DNA of 64,000 nucleotides from Dryocola boscaweniae (GTDB lineage: Bacteria > Pseudomonadota > Gammaproteobacteria > Enterobacterales > Enterobacteriaceae), in contig NZ_JALHAP010000080.1 of the NCBI RefSeq assembly GCF_025215095.1, positions 248,001-312,000 on the forward strand, read 5' to 3'. Both the position numbers and the translations under genes were made by a program. Of the stretch, positions 35,269 to 45,203 are shown piece by piece. Each line of letters starts with the position of its first letter. Position 1 is the stretch's first letter. The notes under the pieces were generated by a model. The model ran no database searches and was not told the origin of the DNA. It saw only the letters and a program-made list of their open reading frames with translations.

Positions 35269-36738
35269 TCAGGCAATCTGTATGGCTCCCGCCAGAACCA
35301 GTTTTAATGTCCAGGCGGCTACCAGCAGCAAAGCCACCACGATGGCCCATTCGTAGCCTTTCAGAAGCCGTTGCCCCTGCTGCTTTTTCTGCCACAGGAA
35401 GACCGCAAGGCCTGGGGTGAACAACAGCGAACTGAGCAGCATGGAGTCTCCGGCGGCATAGCAAAGCCAGAATCCATATACCGTGGCGATAACGCCCAGC
35501 ACGATACCGCCGGTACGGGATTCGCCGTCTGCGTAGCGTTCACCTGTCCAGGCAAGCTTCAGACCGTAAGCGGCGCTGAACAAATACGGCGGCAGTATTG
35601 CGGCGGTAGCGATGGAGAAAAGCGCCTGATAGCCCGCTTCGTAGAACAGGGTGAGGATCAGGAATAGCTGGATTAAGCCGTTAGTAATCCACAGCGAGAA
35701 GGAAGGGGAGTGTCTGGCGTTCTCTTTGGCGAAGACTTTTGGGAAGATGCCGTCGTTCGCGGCGACACGAGGCAATTCTGCGGCAAACAGCGTCCAGGCA
35801 AGCAGGGCGCCGGCTACCGAAAGAATCACGCCGCCCGCGACGAATTTCGCTCCCCATGGGCCAACCACATTTTCCAGCACGCCAGCCATTGACGGGTTTT
35901 TGAGTCCGGCAAGCGAGGCCTGATCCAAAATCCCCATCGACAGCACGCTCACCAGCACATAAATCGCCAGTGCGCCCAGCAGGCCGATGACGGTTGCTTT
36001 ACCGATATCGCTGCGGTTTGCCGCACGGGCAGAAACCACCGTTGCTCCTTCGATACCGATAAACACCCAGGTGGTGACCAGCATGGTATTTTTCACCTGA
36101 TCGAACAGCGCCGGTTCCTGGCCGTTAACGATCATCATGCGACCCCAGAAATCTGCGGTGAACACGCCAATTTTAAAGGCGATCAGCACGGCGACGATGA
36201 ATACCAGCAGGATAACGACCTTCACGACGGTTAAAATGGTGTTGATATAAGCCGCTTCACGCACGCCGCGCAGCACCAGTGCGTGCACCAGCCACAGCAC
36301 TACGGATGCGCCGATTATTGAAGGCAGGTTGTTTCCTTCGCCGAATACCGGGATGAAAAAGCTCATGGCGCTAAACAGCAGCACCGCATAAGAGACGTTG
36401 CCAAGCCAGGCGGAGAACCAGTAGCCCCAGGCGGACTGGAAACCGATAAAATCACCAAACCCTGCGCGAGCGTAGCTGTAGACGCCGCCTTCAAGTTCAG
36501 GGCAGCGGGAACTAAGGTTTTGATAAATAAAAGCCAGACACAGCATGCCGACGCCGGTAATCACCCAGCCAATCAGTAACGCGCCGGGTGAGGCGACGGA
36601 GCCAAAGTTTTGCGGCAGGCTAAAGACGCCGCCGCCAATCATCGAACCAATAACCAGCGCAACCAGCGCGCTGAGCCCTAATTTTTTTTCTGTTGTTGCG
36701 GATGTCGCGCTGACATCCCCGTGGGTAACATCGGCCAT
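35269..36738 (-). CDS. arcD: Arginine/ornithine antiporter ArcD-type (APC family)
   Basis: This inner-membrane antiporter should exchange external arginine for ornithine made by the deiminase pathway. It has 489 residues and about 13 hydrophobic segments. The APC-family start is visible in SALVALVIGSMIGGGVFSLPQNF (about 23-45), which contains the glycine-rich substrate-binding break of helix 1. The assignment to arginine/ornithine rests mainly on its position as the last enzyme-linked gene of arcA-arcC-arcB-arcD. Two strong hairpins lie in the 75-base gap to arcB. Confidence 0.93.
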   Translation of the reverse strand: MADVTHGDVSATSATTEKKLGLSALVALVIGSMIGGGVFSLPQNFGSVASPGALLIGWVITGVGMLCLAFIYQNLSSRCPELEGGVYSYARAGFGDFIGFQSAWGYWFSAWLGNVSYAVLLFSAMSFFIPVFGEGNNLPSIIGASVVLWLVHALVLRGVREAAYINTILTVVKVVILLVFIVAVLIAFKIGVFTADFWGRMMIVNGQEPALFDQVKNTMLVTTWVFIGIEGATVVSARAANRSDIGKATVIGLLGALAIYVLVSVLSMGILDQASLAGLKNPSMAGVLENVVGPWGAKFVAGGVILSVAGALLAWTLFAAELPRVAANDGIFPKVFAKENARHSPSFSLWITNGLIQLFLILTLFYEAGYQALFSIATAAILPPYLFSAAYGLKLAWTGERYADGESRTGGIVLGVIATVYGFWLCYAAGDSMLLSSLLFTPGLAVFLWQKKQQGQRLLKGYEWAIVVALLLVAAWTLKLVLAGAIQIA

Positions 36739-36751
36739 TTTCCTTTCCTCC

Positions 36752-36808
36752 TGCGGCGGGTTTGCCGCACGAATGCACGCCTGGCGGCGAGGCTGCCCCC
36801 GCCGCCAG
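36752..36808 (-). terminator. Two hairpins between arcB and arcD
   Basis: CTGGCGGCG (36781-36789) pairs with CGCCGCCAG (36800-36808), and TGCGGC (36752-36757) with GCCGCA (36764-36769). Lying inside the operon without T-runs, they may stabilise the upstream message or reduce arcD expression relative to the enzymes. Confidence 0.45.
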
Positions 36809-36813
36809 AGGGA

Positions 36814-37818
36814 TTACTCTCCGAGTGTGGCAACCATGACGGCTTTAATGGTGTGCATACGGTTTTCGGCTTCGTCGAAGACGATAGAATGCGGGGATTC
36901 GAAGACGTCTTCGGTCACCTCCAGCCCTTTAAGCCCGTATTCCGCTTCAATTTCTTTACCGACTTTGGTGTGTTCGTTGTGGAATGCGGGCAGGCAGTGC
37001 ATAAATTTCACGTTCGGGTTGCCGGTCGCATCGAGTACGCGCTGATTCACCTGATACGGCTTCATGATGCTCACGCGTTCGGCCCAGGCTTCTTTTGGTT
37101 CGCCCATAGATACCCAAACGTCGGTGTAGAGGAAATCAACTCCCGCCACGCCTTCTTCGACGCTGTCGGTCAGCATGATGCGCCCGCCGGTCTCTTTGGC
37201 TATCTCGCGGCATTGTTCTACCAGCGCAGGTTCAGGCCAGAAGGCTTTCGGGGCGACCAGGCGAATATCCATGCCCATTTTCGCCGCGCCCACCATCAGA
37301 GAATTGCCCATGTTGTTGCGGGCGTCGCCCAGGTAGGCAAAGGCGATTTCCGGCAGCGTTTTGTCCGGCGCGTGCTCAAGCATAGTCATCAGATCCGCGA
37401 GAATTTGCGTTGGGTGGAATTCGTTGGTCAGCCCGTTCCACACCGGTACTCCGGCGAACTCGCCCAGCTCTTCGACGATATCCTGGCCGTAGCCGCGATA
37501 TTCGATGCCGTCATACATGCGGCCAAGCACGCGAGCGGTATCCTTCATGGATTCCTTATGCCCAATCTGGGAGCCGCTTGGCCCGAGGTAAGTGACCAGC
37601 GCACCCTGGTCGAAAGCGCCGACTTCAAAGGCGCAGCGAGTTCGGGTGGAGGTTTTTTCAAAAATCAGCGCGATGTTTTTGCCGACCAGGGTTTTCTTCT
37701 CGGTGCCGGCTTTTTTTGCCGCTTTCAGATCACGCGCAAGATCGATCAGGTACTGAATTTCCGCTGGTTTAAAGTCCAGCAGTTTCAGGAAATTGCGCTT
37801 TTTCAGGTTGATAGTCAT
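36814..37818 (-). CDS. arcB: Catabolic ornithine carbamoyltransferase (arc operon)
   Basis: In the deiminase pathway this enzyme splits citrulline with phosphate into ornithine and carbamoyl phosphate. It has 334 residues. The carbamoyl-phosphate site STRTRCAFE, the conserved HPTQ ([11 protein letters not shown]) and the HCLPAFH catalytic segment are intact. It is closely related to argI in this window, so the catabolic role is inferred from its place between arcC and arcD. ATG 37818 ([16 protein letters not shown]) is the family start; the longer frame to 37869 runs into a BIME. Confidence 0.95.
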   Translation of the reverse strand: MTINLKKRNFLKLLDFKPAEIQYLIDLARDLKAAKKAGTEKKTLVGKNIALIFEKTSTRTRCAFEVGAFDQGALVTYLGPSGSQIGHKESMKDTARVLGRMYDGIEYRGYGQDIVEELGEFAGVPVWNGLTNEFHPTQILADLMTMLEHAPDKTLPEIAFAYLGDARNNMGNSLMVGAAKMGMDIRLVAPKAFWPEPALVEQCREIAKETGGRIMLTDSVEEGVAGVDFLYTDVWVSMGEPKEAWAERVSIMKPYQVNQRVLDATGNPNVKFMHCLPAFHNEHTKVGKEIEAEYGLKGLEVTEDVFESPHSIVFDEAENRMHTIKAVMVATLGE

Positions 37819-37842
37819 TTTAGTTATCCTTTTGAATGCTTC

Positions 37843-37924
37843 CGCTGGATGGCGCTTTCGCTTATCCACCTTACGGTCTACGGTTCGGGTTCTGTAAGTC
37901 GGGTAAGCGCCGCGCCACCCGACA
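37843..37924. repeat. BIME inside the arc operon (arcC-arcB gap)
   Basis: REP-type units GCTGGATGGCGC...TATCCACC and GTCGGGTAAGCG...CACCCGAC are joined by a linker containing GGTCTACGGTTCGGG. The whole element is about 95% identical, in inverted orientation, to the one at 52630-52709. An intra-operon BIME can protect the upstream (arcA-arcC) RNA from 3' decay. Confidence 0.85.
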
Positions 37925-37936
37925 GGATTTCGACGG

Positions 37937-38848
37937 CTATTCGCGAATTAGCGTGCCTTTTTCACCGGCCAGAATCGCCGGGCCGTCCGCCAGCGCGCCG
38001 ATCCCGGCGATGCCGTGGCACTGGGCGACAAATTTGCTGCATGCTGCGACTTTCGGCCCCATCGACCCGGCGTCAAACGCCATGCCTTCCAGCTCTTGCG
38101 GGGTGATGTGGGTAATCGGGCGTTGCGTCGGCTCCCCCCAGTCGAGGTACACCGCCTCGGCATCGGTGAGGATCAGCAGGGCGTCGGCTTCGATCTGGCG
38201 CGCCAGCAACGCGGCAGAGAGATCTTTATCAATCACCGCTTCAATACCGTGGTAGCCATCCACTTTTTCCACCACCGGCACACCGCCGCCGCCGTTACAA
38301 ATCACCAGATGATCGCGCTGGATAAGCGCCGTAATCGCATCGCTTTCCACGATTCTTTTTGGCTGTGGCGAAGGCACTACGCGGCGGAAATACTGGCCGT
38401 CCGCTTTCACCGTCCAGCCTTTTTCGGCAACCAGGCTGTCGGCCTGCGCTTTGTCATACACCGGGCCGATGTACTTGGTTGGATTCTGGAACGCCGGATC
38501 TCTGGCATCCACTTCCACCTGTGTGAGCAGCACGCTGACTTCCCTGTCCGGCAGGTGATTTTTAAGCGATTGCTGCAGCATGTAGCCGATCATTCCCTGA
38601 CTTTCCGCGCCGAGAATATCGAGCGGGTAAGGGGCTACTTTTTGATAGGCGCTGTTTTGCAGCGCCAGCAGCCCAACCTGTGGACCGTTGCCGTGGACCA
38701 GCACGACGCGCCAGGCGGCGGTGAGCTGGGCAATGGTTTTGGCCGCAAGATCGATATTTTTACGCTGAACTTCTGCTTCCAGCGGCTCGCCCCTTTTCAG
38801 CAGCGCATTTCCACCGAGTGCTACAACCAGCGTGGGTTTGTGTTCCAT
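37937..38848 (-). CDS. arcC: Carbamate kinase ArcC
   Basis: ArcC transfers phosphate from carbamoyl phosphate to ADP, yielding ATP, ammonia and CO2. This is the energy-yielding step of arginine fermentation. The 303-residue protein belongs to the amino-acid kinase family. [10 protein letters not shown] (about 8-17), [11 protein letters not shown] (about 48-58), [11 protein letters not shown] and [10 protein letters not shown] are the substrate and nucleotide sites. It starts 15 bases after the arcA stop. Confidence 0.96.
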   Translation of the reverse strand: MEHKPTLVVALGGNALLKRGEPLEAEVQRKNIDLAAKTIAQLTAAWRVVLVHGNGPQVGLLALQNSAYQKVAPYPLDILGAESQGMIGYMLQQSLKNHLPDREVSVLLTQVEVDARDPAFQNPTKYIGPVYDKAQADSLVAEKGWTVKADGQYFRRVVPSPQPKRIVESDAITALIQRDHLVICNGGGGVPVVEKVDGYHGIEAVIDKDLSAALLARQIEADALLILTDAEAVYLDWGEPTQRPITHITPQELEGMAFDAGSMGPKVAACSKFVAQCHGIAGIGALADGPAILAGEKGTLIRE

Positions 38849-38863
38849 TTCTCTCTCCTTGCC

Positions 38864-40084
38864 TTAAATGCCGTCACGTTCAAGCGGGCAGCTCATGCAG
38901 CGCGCGCCGCCGCGGCCACGACCCAGTTCGTCGCCCGGAATCGGCAGAACGGTGATGCCTGCCTTATCGTATTTTTCGTTGGTCCAGATGTTGCGTTCGT
39001 AACCGATAACCACGCCCGGACGGACGGTCAGCACGTTGTTGGCGTCGTTCCACTGTTCGCGTTCTGCTTCGAAGGCGTCGCCGCCGGTCGTGATTAAGCG
39101 CACCTGATCGATACCCAGCGCTTGCTCAATGGCGTGCAGCAAATGAGGTTCCTGATGACGTTTGATGCCGCCGTGGCCGTCCGGGGTGAGCGTCCAGCAC
39201 TGGGCGTCTTTGCGCACCACTTCCGGGTAGACGGAGAAAGTGTCGATATCGATATGCGTCATGACCGTGTCGAGATGCATGCAGGAGCGATGTTTCGGCA
39301 ATTCAACGGCAATAACGCGGGTTGCCTGCTGATGTTTGAATAATGATTCAGCAAGGAATTCCACGCCCTGCGGCGTTGTACGTTCGGACATGCCAATTAA
39401 CACCGCGCCGCGCCCGATAACTAATACGTCGCCACCTTCTAAAGTTGCATGGTCATAATTAATATTGTCGTCGCCGTAATATTTAATAAAGTTTCCATCG
39501 GTAAAGGCCGGATGCCAGCGATAAATAGCTCGCAGGTTATTTGTTTCGCGCTGGCGGGCGGCTTTAGCCATTGGGTTAATAGATACGCCGTTATAAATCC
39601 AGCACGATGTGTCGCGGGTAAATAAATGGTTTGGCAGCGGCTTCATAATAAAGTCGGTAGCCTGGTGGGTATCCACTACCATATTATGGATATAGGTTGG
39701 GATTTCTCCGTAGGTCAGGCCGCCGCTGAGGCGCCGGGCCAGCTCACGGTGTGGCATATCCGCCAGCCAACCGCGAATATCCGAGGCAAACGCAGGCCCC
39801 AGACGATAGTCGGAAATCTGCGTATCCAGCAGCCAGGCTTTGGCATCGCTGATATCTAAGGTTTGCGTTAATAAGTCGGTCAGTAATAAAACCTCAACGC
39901 CTTCGCCACGTAATGTATTGGCGAAAATATCGTGCTCTTCTCCTGCGCGCTCTACCGATAATACATCATCAAATAAAAGCTCCTGGCAATTTGAAGGGGT
40001 CAGTCTTTTCAGGCTGAGATTGGGGCGATGCAGCATGACGCTGCGTAATTGTCCAATTTCGGAACCGACATAATGCTTGTCCAT
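38864..40084 (-). CDS. arcA: Arginine deiminase ArcA
   Basis: ArcA hydrolyses arginine to citrulline and ammonia, giving acid resistance and, with ArcB and ArcC, anaerobic ATP. The 406-residue protein has the guanidino-modifying fold. The nucleophilic cysteine is C396 in GGARCMSCP, and the other catalytic elements are FTRDTSCWI, the acidic ALEGGDVLV and the histidine in [11 protein letters not shown] 40084 follows AAGGAAG. It is first in arcA-arcC-arcB-arcD and has a long AT-rich upstream region. Confidence 0.97.
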   Translation of the reverse strand: MDKHYVGSEIGQLRSVMLHRPNLSLKRLTPSNCQELLFDDVLSVERAGEEHDIFANTLRGEGVEVLLLTDLLTQTLDISDAKAWLLDTQISDYRLGPAFASDIRGWLADMPHRELARRLSGGLTYGEIPTYIHNMVVDTHQATDFIMKPLPNHLFTRDTSCWIYNGVSINPMAKAARQRETNNLRAIYRWHPAFTDGNFIKYYGDDNINYDHATLEGGDVLVIGRGAVLIGMSERTTPQGVEFLAESLFKHQQATRVIAVELPKHRSCMHLDTVMTHIDIDTFSVYPEVVRKDAQCWTLTPDGHGGIKRHQEPHLLHAIEQALGIDQVRLITTGGDAFEAEREQWNDANNVLTVRPGVVIGYERNIWTNEKYDKAGITVLPIPGDELGRGRGGARCMSCPLERDGI

Positions 40085-40181
40085 GACTCTTCCTTTACAT
40101 TAATCAGGAGATGAAAATGCCCGTGATGCAAAATATATTGCACCGCAGATGAAATAGGTTTCTCAAATGTCTTCGTGGCGT

Positions 40182-40223
40182 ATCTTAATTTCCTGAGGGC
40201 TATTTAATGTGAGGTTTATCACG
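40182..40223 (-). promoter_or_regulatory. CRP-like site and -10 candidate upstream of arcA
   Basis: TGTGAGGTTTATCACG (40208-40223) matches TGTGAN6TCACA at 9 of 10 positions. On the minus strand a -10-like TAAGAT (40187-40182) would place the transcription start about 41 bases from the site centre, the class II activator distance. Confidence 0.45.
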
Positions 40224-40415
40224 TACTCAAGGGACTTTTTAATTCTCAGTTAATTAATTGATAATGGTCAGAGAATGATAAATAAGCCCGGAATGGAGGA
40301 TGAATAATTAAGCGAAACATATCCTGTTATATTTTATGTTTGTTATGTGAATGTTATTTTATGCAGAAAGGTGATTAGCTTAACCGTTTGAAATTAATTG
40401 CTATTTTAAACTCAC

Positions 40416-40433
40416 TTGCATGGTTATGCATAA
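40416..40433. promoter_or_regulatory. Candidate ARG box upstream of arcA/tabA
   Basis: TTGCATGGTTATGCATAA is a palindrome fitting the ARG box pattern TGnAT-N4-ATnCA. A good second box at the usual 21-base spacing is not visible. Confidence 0.4.
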
Positions 40434-40657
40434 TGAAAAAAAATCCATCTTTACAGCAAGACCACAGCGAAAATAATTATGGTTTAAATTGCCTTAAGTC
40501 AGCGAATGTAAAGCGTGACGGGTAATGCGTTTTTTATTATTACTTTTATAAAACAAAAAGTTATATGTGATTTATACGAGTGAAAAACCGAGGTTATGCT
40601 CTTTTACTGCATAAAAACTTGTGGGCTGAATCAGAGCGGTAACATCTTTTGCGATAA

Positions 40658-41212
<555 letters not shown>

Positions 41213-41227
41213 CCCGCATTACTCTCG

Positions 41228-41269
41228 CCCTAACCCTCTCCCTTTTGGGAAGAGGGCCGGGGTAGGGGA
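41228..41269. repeat. Dispersed palindromic element between tabA and argI
   Basis: GCCCTAACCCTCTCCC ... GGGAAGAGGGCCGGGGTAGGGG is an imperfect palindrome of the CCCTAACCCTCTCCC type common in enterobacterial intergenic regions. It lies between convergent genes and may terminate both. Confidence 0.6.
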
Positions 41270-41270
41270 A

Positions 41271-42275
41271 TTATTTAACCAGCGTCGCTACCATCACCGC
41301 CTTAATAGTGTGCATACGGTTTTCAGCCTGATCGAATACCACGCTGTTTGGCGATTCAAATACCTCGTCCGTGACTTCCATCCCGCCCTGCAAACCATAC
41401 TGTTCCGCCATCTGTTTACCGAGCGTCGTCTGGTCGTCATGGAAAGCCGGCAGGCAATGCAGGAATTTGACCTGCGGGTTGCCTGTAAGACCGAGCATGG
41501 CGCTGTTTACCTGATAAGGACGCAGCAGACTGATACGTTCAGCCCATTTTTCTTTGGCTTCGCCCATTGATACCCACACGTCGGTATAAATGAAGTCCGC
41601 GCCTTTTACGCCGGCTGCAACGTCTTCGGTGAGAGTGATTTTGCCACCGGTGTGCCCGGCCAGCGACTGACATTCGGCAACCAGCTTTTCATCCGGCCAG
41701 CAGGCTTTGGGCGCCACAAGGCGGAGATCCAGCCCGGTCAGCGCGGCGGCCTCCAGCATGGAATTGCCCATGTTATTACGCGCATCTCCGGTATAAACCA
41801 GCGTCATTTCGCTCAGGGATTTGCCGGGCAGGTGTTCCTGCATGGTCAGTAAATCGGCCAGCAACTGCGTGGGATGGAATTCGTTTGTCAGGCCATTCCA
41901 TACCGGCACGCCGGCAAATTCAGCCAGGGTTTCGACAATCTCCTGGCCGTAGCCGCGATACTGAATGCCGTCGTACATGCGGCCCAGCACGCGAGCGGTA
42001 TCTTTAATTGATTCTTTATGCCCGATTTGGCTGCCGCTTGGGCCGAGATAAGTGACGCGAGCGCCCTGGTCATAAGCGGCAACTTCGAAAGAGCATCGTG
42101 TGCGGGTTGAGTCTTTTTCGAAGATGAGCGCAATATTTTTACCAGTAAGCTGCTGAGTTTCGCAGCCTTTTTTCTTATCGGCTTTAAGCTTTGCGGAAAG
42201 GGTTAATAAATCGTGGAGCTGTGCCGGAGTAAAATCCAGTAATTTAAGAAAGTGCTTTTGATAAAAGTGACTCAT
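41271..42275 (-). CDS. argI: Ornithine carbamoyltransferase, anabolic (ArgI)
   Basis: ArgI makes citrulline from ornithine and carbamoyl phosphate in arginine biosynthesis. The 334-residue protein carries STRTRCSFE (carbamoyl phosphate), [11 protein letters not shown] and [10 protein letters not shown] (ornithine and catalytic sites). It matches E. coli ArgI almost throughout, including the start (here [17 protein letters not shown]). Tandem ARG boxes lie directly upstream, which supports the anabolic, arginine-repressed role and separates it from the arc-linked paralog. Confidence 0.97.
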   Translation of the reverse strand: MSHFYQKHFLKLLDFTPAQLHDLLTLSAKLKADKKKGCETQQLTGKNIALIFEKDSTRTRCSFEVAAYDQGARVTYLGPSGSQIGHKESIKDTARVLGRMYDGIQYRGYGQEIVETLAEFAGVPVWNGLTNEFHPTQLLADLLTMQEHLPGKSLSEMTLVYTGDARNNMGNSMLEAAALTGLDLRLVAPKACWPDEKLVAECQSLAGHTGGKITLTEDVAAGVKGADFIYTDVWVSMGEAKEKWAERISLLRPYQVNSAMLGLTGNPQVKFLHCLPAFHDDQTTLGKQMAEQYGLQGGMEVTDEVFESPNSVVFDQAENRMHTIKAVMVATLVK

Positions 42276-42302
42276 CTTTTCCTCACATGGCTCATGCCAC
42301 TT

Positions 42303-42341
42303 ATTGAATTAAAATTCAATTTATATGTATGAATATTCATT
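42303..42341. promoter_or_regulatory. Tandem ARG boxes (ArgR operator) upstream of argI
   Basis: Box 1 core TGAATTAAAATTCA (42305-42318) is a perfect palindrome fitting TGAATN4ATTCA. Box 2 core TGTATGAATATTCA (42326-42339) matches at 9 of 10 positions. They are 21 bases apart, the spacing bound by one ArgR hexamer. Confidence 0.92.
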
Positions 42342-42439
42342 TGCAACCCCCGCATAGCAAATCTTTCTCGGGAAAGGTGGAGGCAAACCGATGCGTGTGT
42401 GAAAATAGAAGTATCTGCCGACACATTGAGGAAAGGGCC

Positions 42440-42865
42440 ATGGCAAATCCAGAACTGCTGGAAGAGCAGCGCGAAGAAACGCGTTTGATTATTGAAGAAT
42501 TACTGGAAGATGGCAGCGATCCGGACGCGCTGTACACCATCGAACATCACCTTTCTGCAGACGACTTCGAAACCCTGGAAAAAGCAGCGGTTGAAGCGTT
42601 CAAAATGGGTTATGAAGTGACCGACCCGGAAGAGCTTGAAGTGGAAGAGGGCGATACCGTCATCTGCTGCGACGTGCTGAGCGAATGCGCCCTGAAAGCT
42701 GAGCTGCTGGACGAGCAGGTTGAGCAACTGCTGAACCTCGCTGAGAAATTTGGCGTGGAATACGACGGCTGGGGCACCTATTACGAAGACCCGAACGGCG
42801 AAGAAGGTGAAGAAGGCGACGAAGAAGACTTTGTGGACGAAGACGACGACGGCGTGCGTCACTAA
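42440..42865 (+). CDS. rraB: Ribonuclease E inhibitor RraB
   Basis: RraB binds the C-terminal region of RNase E and changes degradosome composition and activity. The 141-residue protein (E. coli 138) is very acidic, ending in a long Glu/Asp run ([17 protein letters not shown]). I chose ATG 42440 ([18 protein letters not shown]), preceded by GGAAAGGG. The 37 extra in-frame residues upstream overlap the argI operator and are not conserved. It is divergent from argI. Confidence 0.96.
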   Translation: MANPELLEEQREETRLIIEELLEDGSDPDALYTIEHHLSADDFETLEKAAVEAFKMGYEVTDPEELEVEEGDTVICCDVLSECALKAELLDEQVEQLLNLAEKFGVEYDGWGTYYEDPNGEEGEEGDEEDFVDEDDDGVRH

Positions 42866-42874
42866 GTTCTCCCG

Positions 42875-42900
42875 TGCAGCGGCTCCCCGCCGCTGCATTT
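42875..42900 (+). terminator. Hairpin after rraB
   Basis: TGCAGCGGC (42875-42883) pairs with GCCGCTGCA (42889-42897), followed by TTTC. It is probably a partial terminator between rraB and miaE. Confidence 0.6.
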
Positions 42901-42923
42901 CAAACGGTCACGAATACTTAATC

Positions 42924-43688
42924 ATGAACTACCCCGAGCTACTCTCCCCGGTCCTGAATTTCCTGCACTGCCCGACTCCCAATGCGTGGATCGCCAAAGC
43001 TCGCGAGCCTGAAAACCTGCCTTTGTTGCTTACCGATCATATGGTTTGCGAACTCAAAGCCGCGCAAACCGCCATGCTGCTTATCCGTAAATACGTCGCC
43101 GATAAGGCCAGCGCCCAGGCGTTGCTGGACTGGCTGAAGCCTTATGAAGACTTTACCTTTCGTGAAGGTGCGGAGCCGGACTTTATCGCGCTGCATAAAG
43201 GCCTGAGCAAAAGCGTGATGCCCAAAACGCGCACAATTTGGGGGCAGGTGCTTATCGACAGTATGGTTTTGCTTATCAAAGAAGAGTTGCACCATTTCTG
43301 GCAGGTGCGCGAACTAATGATTGACCGTAACATTCCCTACGTAAAAATTACCGCCAGCCGCTACGCTAAAGGTCTGCTGAGCGAAGCGCGTACCCACGAG
43401 CCGGTAATGCTTATCGACAAACTCATTTGCGGCGCCTACATTGAAGCCCGGTCGTGCGAGCGTTTTGCGGCTCTGGCTCCGTATCTGGATGGCGAACTGC
43501 AGAAGTTTTATTTGTCCCTGCTGCGTTCAGAAGCGCGTCATTATCAGGACTATCTTGCGCTGGCAGAATTTATTGCCGGTGGCGATATCAGCGACCGGGT
43601 GCGCTTTTTTGGGGAAGTGGAGGCTGCGTTAATCATATCCCCCGATAACGAGCTTCGTTTCCATAGCGGCATACCCGACTCCATTTAA
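42924..43688 (+). CDS. miaE: tRNA 2-methylthio-N6-isopentenyl-adenosine(37) hydroxylase MiaE
   Basis: MiaE is a ferritin-like di-iron monooxygenase that hydroxylates ms2i6A37 to ms2io6A37 in UNN-reading tRNAs using O2. The 254-residue protein matches Salmonella MiaE. It has the iron-ligand helices VCELKAAQTAM, KEELHHFWQV (EExxH), EARSCERF and RSEARHYQDY. I chose ATG 42924 (MNYPELLSPVLNFLHCPTP); 58 in-frame residues upstream read through the end of rraB out of its frame. E. coli K-12 lacks this gene, so its presence helps exclude that species. Confidence 0.96.
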   Translation: MNYPELLSPVLNFLHCPTPNAWIAKAREPENLPLLLTDHMVCELKAAQTAMLLIRKYVADKASAQALLDWLKPYEDFTFREGAEPDFIALHKGLSKSVMPKTRTIWGQVLIDSMVLLIKEELHHFWQVRELMIDRNIPYVKITASRYAKGLLSEARTHEPVMLIDKLICGAYIEARSCERFAALAPYLDGELQKFYLSLLRSEARHYQDYLALAEFIAGGDISDRVRFFGEVEAALIISPDNELRFHSGIPDSI

Positions 43689-43700
43689 AAAGGATATTTA

Positions 43701-44525
43701 ATGAACTGGACTCATGTCATTCTTGCAGGCTATATCGGCGCGGTGATTGCCGTCGTGGTGGGCTTTGCCCGTAAAAAAGGCTGGATCGGCAAAGTGGCCG
43801 CATTGGTTATCGCGGCTGTTGCGATCGTGGCGTGGAATATTATTGATGTGAAGTATCTCATCCCGCGCGACGGCAAGACCAGCATGCAGGCGCAAGTAAG
43901 CCAGATGGACGAAGCTTTCAATAAGATGCCGGTTTATCAGGTGATGAAAGAACATCAGCCCGCGCTCTTTGAGTCTGTTCGCCAGCGGTCGCTGACAATG
44001 CACAAAGAAGGAAAAACGGAGCAGGAAATCATCGATGCTATTCAGCCGCAGATCCTTGCGTTCCAGATGAAGCAATTGCAGAACGCAGCCGATGCAAACG
44101 TCGTGGCCTATATGCAAATCAACATGCAGCAAACCGCGATGGTGCAAAAAGCCAGCGATGACGAATGTTTCCGCTTCCTGTTCCCGGCGGTGAAGGGCGG
44201 CATTAATGCTGTGCGCATTATCCCGCGAGAAGTCACTATGCGTCGTATGGAAGTTGACGCCGACATGCTGCGTTCGGCTTTTGGTCCGGACAAACATACC
44301 GTGACGGCCGAAGAACGCGAGCAGGCCCAGCGCGATATTCAGCCGATTGTTCAGCAACTGGTTAAACAATACGGACAGGATATTCAGCTAATGGAAGACC
44401 CGCGCCAGGCTATAGGCAAAGAGGCGGTGGCATGTAATCTGGTGCAGGATTTGTGGCGGAATGTCATGCTGTTGCCGCCGCAGAAAGCCGCTGCGATTAT
44501 TCGTCTGTCGGTTGAGGGTCAATAG
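43701..44525 (+). CDS. Unknown membrane-anchored protein downstream of miaE
   Basis: I do not recognise this 274-residue protein. The N-terminus holds two probable membrane helices, about 4-22 (WTHVILAGYIGAVIAVVVG) and about 31-50, separated by a short basic ARKKGWIGK loop. A mostly helical, Gln/Met/Lys-rich soluble domain of about 220 residues follows. Cysteines are at DDECF and AVACN. AAAGGA precedes the ATG, and the start lies 12 bases after the miaE stop, so cotranscription with miaE is likely. The base composition is like its neighbours. It ends before a REP unit. Confidence 0.85.
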   Translation: MNWTHVILAGYIGAVIAVVVGFARKKGWIGKVAALVIAAVAIVAWNIIDVKYLIPRDGKTSMQAQVSQMDEAFNKMPVYQVMKEHQPALFESVRQRSLTMHKEGKTEQEIIDAIQPQILAFQMKQLQNAADANVVAYMQINMQQTAMVQKASDDECFRFLFPAVKGGINAVRIIPREVTMRRMEVDADMLRSAFGPDKHTVTAEEREQAQRDIQPIVQQLVKQYGQDIQLMEDPRQAIGKEAVACNLVQDLWRNVMLLPPQKAAAIIRLSVEGQ

Positions 44526-44534
44526 TTTGTATCA

Positions 44535-44560
44535 GGCGGATAGCGTTGCGCTTATCCGCC
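44535..44560. repeat. Single REP-type palindrome
   Basis: GGCGGATAGCG...CTTATCCGCC forms one hairpin unit of the same family as the BIMEs elsewhere in the window. It sits between the unknown gene and convergent yjgM. Confidence 0.75.
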
Positions 44561-44566
44561 AGCATG

Positions 44567-45073
44567 TTAAAGCGTTTTAAGCATTCTGACTTCACAGTCC
44601 ACATGCCCGGTGCAGCCGAGCGGTTCGGCAATATGCTCAAAACCGAGGCGTTCATACAGCGCGATGGCTTCGGTCAGAAACGCGGTTGTTTCCAGATAGC
44701 AGCGGGTAAACCCCTGCTCGCGGGCAAAATCCATTGCCTGTATTGCCAGGCGTTTCGCCAGGCCTTTCCCGCGTACTACCGGCAGGAAATACATCTTCTG
44801 CAGTTCGCAAATATCGGGTTCGCTACAGGACAAAGGCGCTACGCCGCCGCCGCCAACCACCTTGCCTTCCAGTTCAACGACCCAATAAGCATGACCTGGT
44901 TTGCTGTAGAGCTGATAAAGCTCGTCCAGATTAGGGTCTGCCACCGTGTAGCCTTTATCGGCCGTTAAGCCGTATTCAGCGGACACCTCGCGGATAACCT
45001 GGGCGATGGCGGAGTTGTCATGGGCGCAAATCCTGCGCAGGGCAAGATCAACCGGAGCAGCAATATTCATCAT
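44567..45073 (-). CDS. yjgM: GNAT-family N-acetyltransferase YjgM
   Basis: An acetyl-CoA-dependent acetyltransferase of 168 residues (E. coli YjgM 167). The acetyl-CoA motif is [20 protein letters not shown] (about 91-110), and [21 protein letters not shown] (about 125-145) follows. E. coli YjgM has been linked to O-acetylation of a small-molecule or amino-acid type substrate, but I treat the substrate as unknown. It lies between the miaE cluster and valS. E. coli yjgN, which should adjoin it, is absent. Confidence 0.93.
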   Translation of the reverse strand: MMNIAAPVDLALRRICAHDNSAIAQVIREVSAEYGLTADKGYTVADPNLDELYQLYSKPGHAYWVVELEGKVVGGGGVAPLSCSEPDICELQKMYFLPVVRGKGLAKRLAIQAMDFAREQGFTRCYLETTAFLTEAIALYERLGFEHIAEPLGCTGHVDCEVRMLKTL

Positions 45074-45158
45074 TTGACTCTTGATACTTTTGACATATAG
45101 GGCGAGTTAATAGCACTCCCTCGAAAAGGGTGCAAGAGAGGATCTTTCAGACATCCAT

Positions 45159-45188
45159 AAAAAAGCCGGGAATATTCCCGGCTTTTTA
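45159..45188. terminator. valS terminator (bidirectional form)
   Basis: AAAAAAGCCGGG and CCCGGCTTTTT form a strong stem around a 6-base loop, immediately after the valS stop on the minus strand. Confidence 0.9.
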
Positions 45189-45203
45189 CGCTTAACGGTT
45201 CAG

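Noticed and set aside
36721..38106. Plus-strand open frame of 461 codons opposite arcB/arcD ends
   Set aside because: Antisense to conserved arcB and through a BIME; no family resemblance and no ribosome site.
38015..39097. Plus-strand open frame of 360 codons opposite arcC/arcA
   Set aside because: Antisense to two catalytically intact genes; no homology recognised.
40111..40152. 13-codon ORF starting MKMPVMQN upstream of arcA
   Set aside because: A GGAG directly touches the ATG with no spacing, the peptide is not recognisable, and it lies opposite the arcA leader.
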